DNA of 64,000 nt from Devosia sp. RR2S18 (GTDB lineage Bacteria; Pseudomonadota; Alphaproteobacteria; Rhizobiales; Devosiaceae): NCBI RefSeq assembly GCF_030177755.1, contig NZ_CP126539.1:3310001-3374000 (forward strand), given 5' to 3'. Each line of letters begins with the position of its first letter. Position 1 is the stretch's first letter. Below are positions 1 to 10,108 of the stretch, one piece after another. The position numbers were made by a program, and so were the translations under genes. Below the pieces are notes generated by a model. It did not search any database. It was not told where the DNA came from and worked only from the letters and a program-made list of their open reading frames with translations.

Positions 1-524
1 GCCCGCATCCAGATGCTGTCAGCTTCAATGGCCGCCAGCGCGATGGTCATGATCTCCGCAGACAGAATGAAATCTGTCTTGATGGCACCGGCCACCTTGG
101 CATCTTCCAGCGTAGTGGGATCCACCGCCACTGGCTCGAGGGCGGCCTCGTGGGCATGCGCCTTGTGCGGAAACAGCAGCTCGTAGACCTTTTCGGCGCC
201 TTCGTAGCAAAGATAGGCGCCACCAATCATCAAGAGCGGGGTGATCAGCCACGGCAGGAAGGTGCTCAGGATCAGCGCGGCTGGCAACAGAAAGATCATT
301 TTGTTCTTGATCGATCCAAGTGCAATGCGGCCAACTATGGGGAGCTCGCGCTCAGCGGAAAAGCCGTGCACATATTTGGGCGTTACCGCCGCATCATCGA
401 TAACAGCCCCGGCAGCTTTCACGCCCGCCTTGGCCGCCTGCCCGGCAACGTCGTCGATAGAGGCAGCTGCAACTTTGATGAGACCTGCCACATCGTCGAG
501 CAGAGCGAGTAGACCGACACTCAT
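1..524 (-). CDS. DUF808 (YedI-type) inner-membrane protein, 3' part outside the window
   Basis: The frame is open from an ATG at 524 down to the window edge, giving the first 174 residues of a longer protein. The start (MSVGLLALLDDVAGLIK) followed by a run of small residues, the VTPKYVHGFSAERELPIV segment (48-64), a hydrophobic stretch at about 75-110 (two membrane segments) and the KTDFILSAEIM element (149-159) match the DUF808/YedI family of uncharacterised bacterial membrane proteins. The family is normally about 300 residues, so roughly 40 percent is missing here. The gene lies 72 bases beyond glyS on the same strand. The family's biochemical role is unknown and I assign none. Confidence 0.85.
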   Translation of the reverse strand, partial: MSVGLLALLDDVAGLIKVAAASIDDVAGQAAKAGVKAAGAVIDDAAVTPKYVHGFSAERELPIVGRIALGSIKNKMIFLLPAALILSTFLPWLITPLLMIGGAYLCYEGAEKVYELLFPHKAHAHEAALEPVAVDPTTLEDAKVAGAIKTDFILSAEIMTIALAAIEADSIWMR

Positions 525-545
525 AATGTTCACCTGGTGCGATTG

Positions 546-572
546 TGCCGCTCAGGCAATGCACGAGCGGCA
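546..572. other. Inverted repeat between glyS and the DUF808 gene
   Basis: An 8-bp perfect inverted repeat (TGCCGCTC at 546-553 and GAGCGGCA at 565-572) with an 11-base loop lies in the 72-base spacer. Neither side carries a T-tract, so it is not a standard intrinsic terminator. It could be an mRNA end-protecting structure or a protein site. Confidence 0.3.
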
Positions 573-596
573 GGAAAGTGTCACGCCCGGTTCCGA

Positions 597-2621
597 TTAA
601 CCGGCGACCCTGGAGAAATCTGCCACAAGACGCATGGTATCGCGCAGCCGCGCCAACAGGTTCAGCCGGTTGGCCCGGATCGCCGCATCGGCATCATTGA
701 CCAGCACGGCTTCAAAGAACGCGTCGACCGGCGCTCGCAGCGTGGCGAGTTCGCTCATGGCGCCCTTGTAATCGTTCTCGCCCGTGTGCTTAACCACCGC
801 AGCATGCACGGCGTCGACCGCGAAGGCCAATGCGCTTTCTTCGGGGAGCAGCAACAAATCCTGATCCACAGGGCCAACATAGGCCTTGCCGTCCTTCTTC
901 TCCTCGGCCGCCAGAATGTTGGCGGCGCGACGATAGCCCGCGAGCAGGTTCTGCCCGTCGGGCGAGGACAAAAGTGCGGAGAGCGCATCCGCGCGCTGGG
1001 TAATCTGGAGAATGTCGTTGCTCTCGGCCGAGAGCACCGCGTCCACAAGATCGTGGCGGGCACCGGCATCGCGCAGCGAGACCTTCAGCCGGTCGTGGAA
1101 GAAGGCGAGCAGATCTGGGTCGACCTGCAGCGGCAGCTTCAGCCCGTTTTCCGCGATGATGCGGATGACGCCCAGTGCCGCCCGGCGCAAGGCGAATGGA
1201 TCGCGCGAGCCGGTCGGCTTCTCGTCTATGGCCCAGAAGCCGGTGAGGAGATCGAGTTTGTCGGCCAATGCCACGGCAATGGCTACCGGATCGGTCGGCA
1301 CCCGGTCGGTCGGACCGAGCGGACGGTAGTGCTGCTCGATGGCATTGGCGATGTCGTCCGGCTCACCTTGTGCGGTGGCATAATAGCGCCCCATCAGCCC
1401 CTGTAGCTCAGGGAACTCGCCCACCATGCCAGTCACGAGATCTGCCTTGGCAAGCATCGCAGCGCGGCGGGCACGCTCGGGATCGGCGCCAACTTGCGGG
1501 GCGATTTCGCCCGCAAGCTTCACGAGCCGCTCAACCCGGGCGAACTGGGTGCCAAGCTTGGCATGGAAGATTGTGTCCTCGAGCTTGGGCAGGCCATGCT
1601 CGAGCGGCAGGGCCAGATCATTGTTGTAGAAGAACACTGCGTCGCTGAGCCGGGCGCGAATAACGCGCTCATTGCCCGCGACGATCACTGCACCACCATC
1701 CAGCGCCACATTGTTGGAGGTGATGATGAAGTTAGGCGCCAGCTTGCCGGCGGCATCACGCAGGCAGAAACACTTCTGGTTGGCGCGGATAGTGGCGATG
1801 ATGACTTCCTCGGGGAGCTTGAGGAAATCGGGATCGAAAGATCCCATCATCACCACGGGCCATTCAACGAGCCCTGCCACTTCTTCCAATAGTCCCTCGT
1901 CCGCGATGATCGAGAGGCCCTGGGCAAAGGCGAGATGCTCGGCATCGGAACGGATAATGTCCTTGCGGCGGTCGAGATCGAGCACCACCTTGGCGCGCTC
2001 AAGCGCCGTCACGTAGTCATCGAACCGTTTCACAGTGATTGGCTCGGGCGCCAGGAAACGGTGGCCGAATGTGGTCTGCCCCGACTTCAGTTCGTTGGAG
2101 TCAAAGGGGACAACAACCGGCTCCTCGTTCTCGCTGCCGAACGTGGCCGTAATGGCGCGGAGCGGCCGAACCCAGTTGAAGCTGCCGCTGCCCCAACGCA
2201 TCGACTTGGCCCAGGGAAAGTCGGTCAGGACCTTGGGAAGAATGCCAGAAAGCAGGGCAATGGCATCGGCGCCCGGCTTGTCGATGTTGGCGACGTAGAA
2301 GTCGCCCTTCTTGGGATCACTGTCGACCTTGGCCTGATCGATCGAGGTCAGCCCCGCTGAGCGGAGAAAGCCATCGATTGCCGCCTGCGGGGCGCCGACC
2401 TTGGGACCCTTCTTCTGCTCGCGCGTGTCCGGTGAACGCACCGGCAGACCGCTGACGGTCAGCGCCAGGCGACGCGGCGTGGCGAAGGCCTTGGCGCCTT
2501 CATAGACCAGACCCGCATCGACCAGCGCATTGGTGACAGCTTTCTTGAGGTCCTCGGCGGCGCGGCGCTGAAAGCGGGCCGGAATTTCCTCGGAAAAAAG
2601 TTCGAGCAGCAGTTCGGGCAT
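597..2621 (-). CDS. glyS: Glycyl-tRNA synthetase beta subunit
   Basis: A 674-residue protein, near the usual length of about 690. It forms the alpha2beta2 bacterial glycyl-tRNA synthetase with GlyQ and supplies the tRNA-binding part; the aminoacylation site is in GlyQ. The N-terminus [17 protein letters not shown] is the family signature, and the C-terminal segment [15 protein letters not shown] followed by VADFSRVAG is the typical end of the anticodon-binding region. It starts at ATG 2621. Unusually, glyQ is not directly upstream: a DUF2207 gene and a lemA gene lie between the two subunit genes on the same strand. Co-transcription of the whole block is plausible but not proven. Confidence 0.97.
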   Translation of the reverse strand: MPELLLELFSEEIPARFQRRAAEDLKKAVTNALVDAGLVYEGAKAFATPRRLALTVSGLPVRSPDTREQKKGPKVGAPQAAIDGFLRSAGLTSIDQAKVDSDPKKGDFYVANIDKPGADAIALLSGILPKVLTDFPWAKSMRWGSGSFNWVRPLRAITATFGSENEEPVVVPFDSNELKSGQTTFGHRFLAPEPITVKRFDDYVTALERAKVVLDLDRRKDIIRSDAEHLAFAQGLSIIADEGLLEEVAGLVEWPVVMMGSFDPDFLKLPEEVIIATIRANQKCFCLRDAAGKLAPNFIITSNNVALDGGAVIVAGNERVIRARLSDAVFFYNNDLALPLEHGLPKLEDTIFHAKLGTQFARVERLVKLAGEIAPQVGADPERARRAAMLAKADLVTGMVGEFPELQGLMGRYYATAQGEPDDIANAIEQHYRPLGPTDRVPTDPVAIAVALADKLDLLTGFWAIDEKPTGSRDPFALRRAALGVIRIIAENGLKLPLQVDPDLLAFFHDRLKVSLRDAGARHDLVDAVLSAESNDILQITQRADALSALLSSPDGQNLLAGYRRAANILAAEEKKDGKAYVGPVDQDLLLLPEESALAFAVDAVHAAVVKHTGENDYKGAMSELATLRAPVDAFFEAVLVNDADAAIRANRLNLLARLRDTMRLVADFSRVAG

Positions 2622-2689
2622 TGGGCGAGACCTGGTTTGAGGCGCGGCTTGCTTAGCGTGAGGTGACGGTGATGTCCATGCGGAAGGGT

Positions 2690-4603
2690 CTACCAGCCGC
2701 CCCCGCCACCGCCACCACCGCCCCCGCCGGAGAAGCCGCCACCTCCACCGCCTCCGCCGCTGCTGAAGCCGGACGAACTGGCCTGCACGGGCTGGGCGGC
2801 AATCATGGCCGCAGACATGCCTGCGGCAGCGGCCGATATGGCGGCAGGCAAGCGGGCCGACGAGAAGGAGCCGGAGCCCGAATACCAGCGCGGCCGATAG
2901 CTGGGCGCCTGCTGGTCGTCGTTGGCATTGCGCGATAATTCGGCTTCGAAGTGCTCGCTCCAGGGCTTTTCGACCCCCAGAGCAATGGCGTAGGGCAGGA
3001 TGGCTTCGAAACGCTCGACCGTCAGCGGCGGCTCGTCGATGATGTTGAGGCGCTCCTTCTCAGCCGTTTCGAGATAAAGCTTGAACCCCTCAATCTCGTC
3101 CATGACCTTGCGGCCCTGAATGGTTGGCGCACGCATCAACACCGCAAAGCCCACAGTGATGAGAACAATGGAGGTCGCGGCGATAGCGGCCGTGTTGATC
3201 TGGACGCTGGTGAAGAGCTCGAGGCCACCACCCAGGAAGTTGAAACCCAGCACCGAGACCCAGATCGCCGTAAACACCTTCTGGAAGGCATTTCCGCGCC
3301 AGAAACTGCCCAATGCAGTGCCAAACAGCGCCAGCAAGATGCCGATAACCACGGCGACGATTAGCCAGACGGGGTCTAGCACGTCGAAAGCCACCATGGC
3401 GAAGAGGATGAGGATGGCAAGCAGGAAGCCCAAGACGGCAAAGCCGGTGTTCTTGCGGAACCAGGTCTTGCGGTTTTCCCCCTCGATGGCGGCGACGAAC
3501 TCACCGCGCTTCCTGTTGAGCTCAGTACCGGTCGCCTTGTTCACATCCACACGGCCCTGCGCAGTGACATAATCGAACAATATGCGCTCCCCTACCGGCA
3601 GCGGGTCATCTGGCTGCTTGCCGGTTGCGGCGACCGACAGCGCCTCACCCGGATTGTCGATCGTCACCAGCCCCTTGGTGCCGAGCGAAAACAGGGCCGC
3701 GGTGAAGGCTGTCCAGCCAGACTTCTCGAACCCCCATTTGTGCACATAGTGCGTCAGAGCCGGGGAGAACCCTTGTGGGGGATAGAATAGTGGAATGATG
3801 GTGCCTTTGGCCGGATCGCGGCCTACGGCATGCCAGGCAGAGAGATTGTAGGCGAGCACCAGCGCCACGCCGAGGATCGGCAGGAAGATGTCACGAGCGT
3901 CGGACAGCCAGATCAGGAAGGCTGCAAAGCCGCTCGGCGGGACGAGTAAGTCCTTCTGGAAGGCAACGGCAAAGCTCATCCCCTCCCCTGCGGCGAGCGC
4001 CCGTTCCGTACGGAAGGTCGCCTGGTTGTCGGCAGTGCGGGTGATGGTTACGGCCTGCTCTGTCGATCCGACCTCGCCGGTATAGGCTACTAGATCTTCG
4101 ATGACGGCGCCTTGGGGCAGAGTGACCCGCGCGACCGAGCGGACAATTGGGAAGATCCAGTAATTGCCGGTGGCATTCCAATAGAGTTCGTCATGGTTGT
4201 CGAAGAAGCGGCCCATGCGGCTCATGGTGTAGGTGACCACGTAGCGGTGCTCGCCTCGGCTGAGGAGCCGGTCAGGGTCGCCAATCCAGATGCGCTGGAA
4301 ATTGCCCATGCGCTCGACGCGGTAGGTCTCCGGCTCACCCTCGCGCGTTACCGAAAGGACATCCAGGCCCGCGCGGATCTTGCCGCCGTCGGGCGCAGCC
4401 ATGACAGTAGGGATATCGCGATAAATGCCTCGGCGGATATCGACGCCTTCGGCATTGACGTCGATGGTTTCGATCACCTCGACCGACCCATCGGTGCGCA
4501 GGGCCACGTCGCTGCCAAAGGCGCGGATTTCCTCACGCGCCAGTGTTGGCAGGGCGAGTAGAAGAACGGCAACGAGGGCCGCGAGCAGGCGCAAGAGGCG
4601 CAT
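2690..4603 (-). CDS. DUF2207 membrane protein with glycine-rich C-terminus
   Basis: A 637-residue protein with a signal peptide or first membrane segment at 1-22 ([19 protein letters not shown]), then a long extracytoplasmic beta-rich DUF2207 domain (about 23-215) and membrane segments near 225-250, 385-430 and 460-505. It ends in a low-complexity tail of runs of glycine with scattered Ser, Phe and a final Trp. DUF2207 proteins often accompany LemA proteins, and here the lemA stop is only 5 bases upstream, so the two are almost certainly co-transcribed and may act together at the envelope. No enzymatic motif was seen. The glycine tail is encoded by GGC/GGT-rich DNA at 2695-2790 and may vary in length between strains. 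Confidence 0.85.
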   Translation of the reverse strand: MRLLRLLAALVAVLLLALPTLAREEIRAFGSDVALRTDGSVEVIETIDVNAEGVDIRRGIYRDIPTVMAAPDGGKIRAGLDVLSVTREGEPETYRVERMGNFQRIWIGDPDRLLSRGEHRYVVTYTMSRMGRFFDNHDELYWNATGNYWIFPIVRSVARVTLPQGAVIEDLVAYTGEVGSTEQAVTITRTADNQATFRTERALAAGEGMSFAVAFQKDLLVPPSGFAAFLIWLSDARDIFLPILGVALVLAYNLSAWHAVGRDPAKGTIIPLFYPPQGFSPALTHYVHKWGFEKSGWTAFTAALFSLGTKGLVTIDNPGEALSVAATGKQPDDPLPVGERILFDYVTAQGRVDVNKATGTELNRKRGEFVAAIEGENRKTWFRKNTGFAVLGFLLAILILFAMVAFDVLDPVWLIVAVVIGILLALFGTALGSFWRGNAFQKVFTAIWVSVLGFNFLGGGLELFTSVQINTAAIAATSIVLITVGFAVLMRAPTIQGRKVMDEIEGFKLYLETAEKERLNIIDEPPLTVERFEAILPYAIALGVEKPWSEHFEAELSRNANDDQQAPSYRPRWYSGSGSFSSARLPAAISAAAAGMSAAMIAAQPVQASSSGFSSGGGGGGGGFSGGGGGGGGGGGW

Positions 4604-4608
4604 GCGTT

Positions 4609-5169
4609 TTACGAGAACTTGACGGTGGGCACCGCCCGTTCGGCTTCGTTCTCAAGCTCGAAATACTGCGCTTTGTGGAAGCCAAAGCCATTGGCCACGA
4701 GGTTGGACGGGAAGCTCTCCACCTGCACGTTGAGATTGCGCACGGCACCATTGTAGTAGCGGCGCGACATCTGGATCTCGTCCTCGACGGTTTGCAGCGC
4801 TTCCTGGAATTCGAGGAAGGTCGTGTTGGCCTTGAGGTCAGGATAGGATTCGGCCGTCGCGATAAGGCGTCCCAGGGCGGAGGAGAGCTGGCCCTCGGCG
4901 GCGGCCCGCTGCTCGGGCGTGCCATTGGCCGCGGCCGTGGCATTGGCGCGCGCATTGGTGACGGCCTCGAGGGTCTCGCGCTCATGGCTCATATAGCCTA
5001 TGACCGTCTCGAGCAGGTTGGGAATGAGATCGGTGCGGCGCTTGAGCTGCACGTCGATGCCGGACCACCCCTCCTCGACCATCTGCCGCTTCTTGACCAA
5101 GCCATTGTAGATGGCAATGGCGTAGAGCGCAGCGACGACCACGACGCCCAGAATGATCCAGCCGATCAT
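4609..5169 (-). CDS. lemA: LemA family protein
   Basis: A 186-residue protein with one N-terminal membrane anchor (about residues 3-22, [20 protein letters not shown]) followed by the all-helical LemA domain; [20 protein letters not shown], then IPNLLETV and the [20 protein letters not shown] element are diagnostic. The start at ATG 5169 is chosen because it puts the anchor at the N-terminus and has a purine-rich GAGGGAG site upstream; the frame stays open farther upstream but that part overlaps glyQ. LemA proteins have a cytoplasmic or periplasmic coiled-coil domain of unknown biochemical function. It pairs with the DUF2207 gene 5 bases downstream and sits between glyQ and glyS. Confidence 0.92.
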   Translation of the reverse strand: MIGWIILGVVVVAALYAIAIYNGLVKKRQMVEEGWSGIDVQLKRRTDLIPNLLETVIGYMSHERETLEAVTNARANATAAANGTPEQRAAAEGQLSSALGRLIATAESYPDLKANTTFLEFQEALQTVEDEIQMSRRYYNGAVRNLNVQVESFPSNLVANGFGFHKAQYFELENEAERAVPTVKFS

Positions 5170-5249
5170 AAGTGGAAACTCCCTCAAGCCCACGAGTGAA
5201 CGGGGGACAGTTACACTGCCCCGCGCGCAAAGCAATGATGATGCTGCGC

Positions 5250-6173
5250 CTATTCGGCGCCGCCACCCGCCGTCTGCAACCAGGCTTCGCCGCAGGCTTT
5301 GGCCAGCTCGCGAATACGCAAGATATAGCTCTGCCGCTCGGTGACCGAAATCACGCCGCGCGCATCGAGCAGGTTGAAATTGTGCGAGGCCTTGATGACC
5401 TGCTCGTAGGCGGGAATGGCCATGGACTGGCGATTGCCCTCGGCGCCCTTTTCCAAGATGGCGCGGCATTCCTTTTCCGCATCGGCGAAGTGGCGGAAGA
5501 GGATTTCGGTATCGGCGACTTCGAAATTGTATTTCGAGGATTCCTGCTCGTTCTGCAGGAAGACATCGCCATAACTGACCTTGTCGCCGCCCTGGCCGCC
5601 GTTGAAATTGAGGTCATAGACGTTTTCGACGCCCTGCACATACATGGCGAGGCGCTCGAGACCATAGGTGATCTCCCCGGGCACCGGCGCGCATTCAAAG
5701 CCGGCGACCTGCTGGAAATAGGTGAACTGGCTGACCTCCATGCCGTCGCACCAGCATTCCCAGCCCAGCCCCCAGGCACCCAGCGTGGGACTTTCCCAAT
5801 CGTCCTCCACGAAGCGGATATCGTGGAGCTTGGAGTCGAGGCCGATTTCGGCCAGCGACTGGAGGTACAACTCCTGAATGTTGGCGGGGGATGGCTTTAG
5901 GATCACCTGGAACTGGTAATAATGCTGCAGTCGGTTGGGATTTTCGCCATAGCGGCCGTCGGTCGGACGGCGCGAGGGCTGCACATAGGCGGCTTTCCAG
6001 GGCTTGGGCCCGAGTGCCCGCAAGGTGGTGGCGGTGTGGAAGGTACCGGCTCCCATCTGCATGTCATAGGGCTGCAGGATGACGCAGCCCTGCGCCGCCC
6101 AGAAATTCTGCAGCGTCAGGATCAGGCCCTGGAACGAGTTCCGTGGGTCCAAGTGAGACGGGCGATCGGTCAT
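5250..6173 (-). CDS. glyQ: Glycyl-tRNA synthetase alpha subunit
   Basis: A 307-residue class II aminoacyl-tRNA synthetase catalytic subunit, of normal length. It activates glycine with ATP and charges tRNA(Gly) as the alpha2beta2 complex with GlyS. Family hallmarks include [17 protein letters not shown] near the N-terminus, [20 protein letters not shown], the [20 protein letters not shown] segment around residues 68-87, and [20 protein letters not shown] near the C-terminus. The start at ATG 6173 is preceded by GGGGACTTCAG. The 80-base spacer to lemA downstream shows no clear terminator, so read-through into lemA-DUF2207-glyS is possible. Confidence 0.97.
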   Translation of the reverse strand: MTDRPSHLDPRNSFQGLILTLQNFWAAQGCVILQPYDMQMGAGTFHTATTLRALGPKPWKAAYVQPSRRPTDGRYGENPNRLQHYYQFQVILKPSPANIQELYLQSLAEIGLDSKLHDIRFVEDDWESPTLGAWGLGWECWCDGMEVSQFTYFQQVAGFECAPVPGEITYGLERLAMYVQGVENVYDLNFNGGQGGDKVSYGDVFLQNEQESSKYNFEVADTEILFRHFADAEKECRAILEKGAEGNRQSMAIPAYEQVIKASHNFNLLDARGVISVTERQSYILRIRELAKACGEAWLQTAGGGAE

Positions 6174-6225
6174 CTGAAGTCCCCAAAAGTGCGGGACAAT
6201 GCTCTAGTTTGACCCACCGCCAGGG

Positions 6226-6459
6226 TCAACGCCGATTGTCGTCATCGCCAGGGCGGAAGGTGCCGTCTTCGTCGCGCTTGAGGTCGATGACGTCCGGCCG
6301 CTGGCGTTCCCGCAGGTCGCGCTCGCGCTCGAGGCGCCGCTTCTCCTCGTCTTCCGCCTTGAACTGACCCTGCCAGTCACGCCAGATCTTGCGTACGCTG
6401 AGCCCAATGAACAGCGCCAGTGCCGCGAAAATTAGGACCCGCAGGAGCATCGCGCTCAT
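6226..6459 (-). CDS. Small single-helix membrane protein with charged tail
   Basis: A 77-residue protein. Residues 4-21 (MLLRVLIFAALALFIGLS) form one membrane helix; the rest is very charged, with a KAEDEEKRRLERERDLRERQ coiled-coil-like run and an acidic DDDNRR end. Its ATG overlaps the stop of the S49 peptidase gene as ATGA (6456-6459), a strong sign of translational coupling. I do not recognise a named family. A role as a small partner or regulator of the peptidase is a guess based only on the coupling. Confidence 0.75.
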   Translation of the reverse strand: MSAMLLRVLIFAALALFIGLSVRKIWRDWQGQFKAEDEEKRRLERERDLRERQRPDVIDLKRDEDGTFRPGDDDNRR

Positions 6460-7280
6460 AGGCCGAATCTCCCCCAGACAGCGCGGTCTTCGACTGTAGC
6501 CGCGGCTTCCCCGGTGAAGCCGAGGCGCGGAATGCCGAACCAGGATCGCTTGGGTTCAATGACCTTCAACTGAATATCATTGCCATAGCGGGCGCGTAGC
6601 GTCTCGTGAATATCTCCGATGGCATCGACCAGCCCGAGGTCGACGCCGCGGATGCCGGGCCACCACTCACCGGTGAAGAGCACATCGTCGCTGGCCTTGA
6701 GCCGGCTGCCGCGGCGGGCTTTGACGTGATCGATGAACACCTGGTGGATGTCGAGTTCGAACTGCTTGATGCGTTCGATATCGCTCGCCTTTTCCGGCAG
6801 GAACGGATCGAGCGTGGACTTGTTCTTGCCCGCCGTATGGACGCGCCGTTCGATGCCGAGTTTTTCCAGAGTACCGACAAAGCCGAACCCAGCCATGATG
6901 ACGCCAATCGAGCCCACGATTGAGGACGGGTCTGCGATGATCTCATCGCCAGCAACGGCGATGAAATAGCCGCCTGAGGCCGCAGCATCCTCGACGAACA
7001 CGAGAACTGGCTTGTCGTGCTCATCGGCAAGGTCGCGAATGCGCTTGGAAATAAGCCGGCTCTGCACTGGCGATCCACCAGGCGAGTTGACGATGATGGC
7101 CACGGCGGGGGCTGACTTGATGGCGAAGGCGCGCCGCAACAGCGGCGCGACGGTCGCGATGTTGAGCCGTCCCTGCCGCTGCTCAGCTGCGATCACGCCA
7201 TGCAGGCGCACGACGGGAATGACCGTGCCGCGCCTCATGATACGGGAAAGCCAGCTGCGGCGTTTGATGTCGACGGCCAT
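6456..7280 (-). CDS. S49 family serine peptidase (SohB/SppA-like)
   Basis: A 274-residue single-domain member of the SppA/SohB family. These are Ser-Lys peptidases that degrade signal peptides or membrane protein fragments. Visible motifs are NSPGGSPVQS (residues 65-74), the nucleophile Ser102 in AASGGYFIA, PSSIVGSIGVI (118-128) and the likely general base Lys154 in GKNKSTLDPF. The protein lacks an obvious membrane anchor, with only a basic N-terminus, so it may sit at the inner face of the membrane. ATG 7280 has an AAGGA site 7 bases upstream. It overlaps the 77-residue gene downstream. Confidence 0.92.
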   Translation of the reverse strand: MAVDIKRRSWLSRIMRRGTVIPVVRLHGVIAAEQRQGRLNIATVAPLLRRAFAIKSAPAVAIIVNSPGGSPVQSRLISKRIRDLADEHDKPVLVFVEDAAASGGYFIAVAGDEIIADPSSIVGSIGVIMAGFGFVGTLEKLGIERRVHTAGKNKSTLDPFLPEKASDIERIKQFELDIHQVFIDHVKARRGSRLKASDDVLFTGEWWPGIRGVDLGLVDAIGDIHETLRARYGNDIQLKVIEPKRSWFGIPRLGFTGEAAATVEDRAVWGRFGL

Positions 7281-7330
7281 TCACAATCCTTGTTCTAGAT
7301 CGTCCGAGATTTAGGCTGCGCCAGCAACAA

Positions 7331-8113
7331 TTACCAGTCGAGCCGAGCCCCCCCCCGAAAGATCGCATCGAACTCTGGCCGGAAGGCACGACCTTCTGCG
7401 TCGTGCAGGGCGCGAGAGGCAAGCAGGGTCAGCGGCGCCCGCGAGCCCTTTCGTCCGCGGATCAAAACTCGGGTGGCAGGCCCCCCAGGCCGGGAGCACA
7501 ACGGCAGGATGGTGACCGACCCAAAACGTTGCACAAAGCCACTCAGCAGCGGCGCGAGCCCCTCGCTGGGGAAAATGAAGATGATCACTCCCCCAGCAGT
7601 GGCGCTGGTGGTCGCCGCCTTGATCCAGAGATCAAGTTCTGCCGCATCCATGTGGCGCGCACCGGCGCGGCTCTGATCACCAGCCAATGTACCCTTGCCC
7701 TCGATAAAGTAGGGCGGGTTGGCAATGACAGTGTCATAGGCATTTTCGGCCAGTCCTGCAGCTCGGCGCTGGGCTCCCTTGGCTGCAACATCGGCAGAAA
7801 TGGTCTGGGTACGGCCGGCGAGGCGGTTATCCGCAGCGTTGCTCGAAGCCAACTGCAGCGCCTCTCCGTCGCTGTCGACGAGGGTGGCCTCCATCCCGCT
7901 ATGGTGCACAAGCGCAACAAAGGCTGCTGTTCCCACGCCGCAGCCGAGATCCAGCAGACGGCGCCCTCCGCCCACAGCTGCGCCCAGCAACACGCTGTCG
8001 AGCCCGGCCCGGAACCCCTTGGACGGCTGCGACAGAGTAAGCTTGCCACCTAAAAAGGCGTCGCGCGTTACCGAATGGTGTTTTACAAAGGCATTTGGCT
8101 GGTCTAGGGACAT
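7331..8113 (-). CDS. SAM-dependent methyltransferase, tRNA1(Val) (adenine-N6) type (TrmN6/YfiC-like)
   Basis: About 260 residues. A class I methyltransferase: LTLSQPSKGFRAGLDSVLLGA near the start, SAM-binding motif LLDLGCGVGTAAF and the catalytic NPPY motif (VIANPPYF) used by N6-adenine and N5-glutamine methylases. The arrangement matches the YfiC/TrmN6 family that methylates A37 of tRNA1(Val). I chose ATG 8113 (MSLDQPNAFVKHHSVTRD); an in-frame start at 8191 would add 26 residues that do not look conserved and would run into the divergent ispB start. Substrate is inferred from family only. Confidence 0.85.
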   Translation of the reverse strand: MSLDQPNAFVKHHSVTRDAFLGGKLTLSQPSKGFRAGLDSVLLGAAVGGGRRLLDLGCGVGTAAFVALVHHSGMEATLVDSDGEALQLASSNAADNRLAGRTQTISADVAAKGAQRRAAGLAENAYDTVIANPPYFIEGKGTLAGDQSRAGARHMDAAELDLWIKAATTSATAGGVIIFIFPSEGLAPLLSGFVQRFGSVTILPLCSRPGGPATRVLIRGRKGSRAPLTLLASRALHDAEGRAFRPEFDAIFRGGARLDW

Positions 8114-8190
8114 CGCACCCGCAAGGCCTGTTCGCCGTGAGCTTATATGCGCCGGTGCAACGGGCTCAACCAGATTTGCCCAAGAAGGCA

Positions 8191-9219
8191 ATGAGGAAGA
8201 AAACGGTGTCAGTTCTGACGCAGACCAAAGACGTGCCTGCCCTTAGCCCAATCGAACGGCTGCTTGAGGCAACCCAAGACGACATGGGCAAGGTCAACGC
8301 CCTGATCTTGTCGCGCGCCGATTCGCACGTGGAGATGGTGCCTGAGCTGGCCCGCTACCTCATCGACAGCGGCGGCAAGCGCCTGCGCCCCATGCTGACC
8401 GTGGCTGCCGCCGCACTGTTCGGCAAAGGCAATGGTTCGGCTGTCAATTTCGCCGCTGCCGTGGAATTCATGCACAATGCGACGCTTCTCCACGACGACG
8501 TGGTGGACGAGAGCGACATGCGCCGAGGCAAGAAGGCGGCGCGCATGGTTTGGGGCAACAAGGCTTCGATCCTGGTCGGGGACTTCCTGCTGGGGCAAGC
8601 CTTCATGATGATGGTGGAGACCGGCGAGATCGCTGCACTTGGTGTACTTTCTGCCGCCTCGGCCGTGATGGCAGAGGGGGAAGTGTTCCAGCTCGCCAAG
8701 ACAGGTGATCTTACAACGACGCCGGACGACTATGCGGAGGTCATCCGCGCCAAGACTGCCGTGCTGTTCGAGGCCGCCTGTGAAGTGGGCGCCATGTCCG
8801 GCGGGGCCGATGAGGAAGGTCGCCGCGCCCTTGCCCGATACGGGCTGGCTCTCGGCAACGCCTTCCAGTTGGTCGACGACGTGCTCGATTATGGTGGCCA
8901 GGCCGGTACGCTGGGGAAGAACACCGGTGACGACCTGCGCGAAGGCAAAATGACCCTCCCCGTGATCCTTGCCCTTGCCGAGGGCTCCGAGGACGAGCGG
9001 AGCACCATCTCCACAGCTCTGGGCGATGCCGACGCCACTGCCGAACAGGTTTCCGCAGTCGTCGCGATCATGGAGCGTCACCAGACACTCTCGCGCACGC
9101 TCGATCAGGCCCACGGCCATGCGCGCGCCGCCCAGGCAGCGCTGGACGTGCTGCCATCCTCAGAGATGCGGCAGCTTTTGAGCGACGTTGTCGAATTCAG
9201 CGTATTGCGCGCATACTAG
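8191..9219 (+). CDS. ispB: Octaprenyl (long-chain polyprenyl) diphosphate synthase
   Basis: A 342-residue trans-prenyltransferase that builds the ubiquinone side chain from farnesyl and isopentenyl diphosphates. The first aspartate-rich motif is LLHDDVVDESDMRRG (Asp102, Asp103, Asp106), GGKRLRP is at 61-67, and the second aspartate-rich motif is FQLVDDVLDYGGQ near residue 230. Two starts are possible: ATG 8191, or GTG 8206 (VSVLTQTKD), which has a better-placed AGGAAG. The longer form is listed. The gene diverges from the methyltransferase and converges on ispE with a 4-base overlap. The side-chain length (8 or 10 units) cannot be told by eye. Confidence 0.93.
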   Translation: MRKKTVSVLTQTKDVPALSPIERLLEATQDDMGKVNALILSRADSHVEMVPELARYLIDSGGKRLRPMLTVAAAALFGKGNGSAVNFAAAVEFMHNATLLHDDVVDESDMRRGKKAARMVWGNKASILVGDFLLGQAFMMMVETGEIAALGVLSAASAVMAEGEVFQLAKTGDLTTTPDDYAEVIRAKTAVLFEAACEVGAMSGGADEEGRRALARYGLALGNAFQLVDDVLDYGGQAGTLGKNTGDDLREGKMTLPVILALAEGSEDERSTISTALGDADATAEQVSAVVAIMERHQTLSRTLDQAHGHARAAQAALDVLPSSEMRQLLSDVVEFSVLRAY

Positions 9220-10100
9220 CTGATATGAGGCTGGAGTAGCGGAGCGGCCGCCACCCAGTGGCCGGGATTGGCCTGCCGCATGTCCTGTGCTGCTTGGTGC
9301 GCCTGCGCTTCGGATCCAAAAAGGCCGTAGACGGTTGCGCCCGAGCCAGACATCCGCGCCAGAATGCACCCTTGAGTTTCGGCAAGATGCGCAACTATGT
9401 CGCCGATTTCGGGCACGAGCTTGACTGCCGGGGGCTGCAGGTCGTTCCGCGTTTCAGCCAACCAGATACCAAGCTGAGCCGGACGGGTCATAGGTGCAGG
9501 CAGTTCGGGCAGCGGATAGTTGTCATGGGCCCGCAAGCGGCGGAACACGTCAGCTGTCGCAAGCGGCACCAAAGGGTTGACCAGTACCACATGGCAGGCC
9601 GGGAAGTCGGGCAGCGGCGACAAAACCTCCCCAACGCCGCGAGCAATCAACGGCGTTGAGAGGAGGCACGCCGGGACGTCGGCACCAAGGCCGGCCGCGA
9701 GATCTGCCAGTTGCGCCACCGGAATTGGTTCTGCTGAAAGGCCTGCCATCAACCGCAGGGCGGCCGCGGCGTCCGCCGAACCGCCACCAATGCCGGCGGC
9801 TACCGGCAGGTTCTTGATAAGGTGGAGCGCCAAGGGGTGCTCAACGGCCTGCGGCCAGCGGGCACGAAAGGCCGCCACCGCCCGGCACACGAGATTCCCC
9901 TCCCCAGCGTTCAGCCCCGCCGCAAAGGGCCCACTGATGGTGAGCGCATCGGCATCGGAGGGTCGCGCCTCCACTTCATCGGCCAGATCTGCGAAGACCA
10001 CCAAGCTCTCGAGGTCATGGTAGCCGTCCTCGCGCCGCCGCGTCACATGCAACGCAAGGTTGATCTTGGCTGGCGCCAGCTGAACAATCGGCTCTCCCAT
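9216..10100 (-). CDS. ispE: 4-diphosphocytidyl-2-C-methyl-D-erythritol kinase
   Basis: A 294-residue GHMP kinase that phosphorylates CDP-methylerythritol in the MEP isoprenoid pathway. The N-terminal PAKINLALHVTRRREDGYHD (residues 10-29) and the ATP-binding glycine loop in NLPVAAGIGGGSADAAAALR are canonical. The stop overlaps the ispB stop by 4 bases tail to tail. The TPR gene ends 8 bases upstream of ATG 10100 on the same strand, so the two probably share a transcript. With ispB opposite, the locus supplies both early and late steps of isoprenoid and quinone synthesis. Confidence 0.95.
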   Translation of the reverse strand: MGEPIVQLAPAKINLALHVTRRREDGYHDLESLVVFADLADEVEARPSDADALTISGPFAAGLNAGEGNLVCRAVAAFRARWPQAVEHPLALHLIKNLPVAAGIGGGSADAAAALRLMAGLSAEPIPVAQLADLAAGLGADVPACLLSTPLIARGVGEVLSPLPDFPACHVVLVNPLVPLATADVFRRLRAHDNYPLPELPAPMTRPAQLGIWLAETRNDLQPPAVKLVPEIGDIVAHLAETQGCILARMSGSGATVYGLFGSEAQAHQAAQDMRQANPGHWVAAAPLLQPHIS

Positions 10101-10108
10101 GCCAAGGA

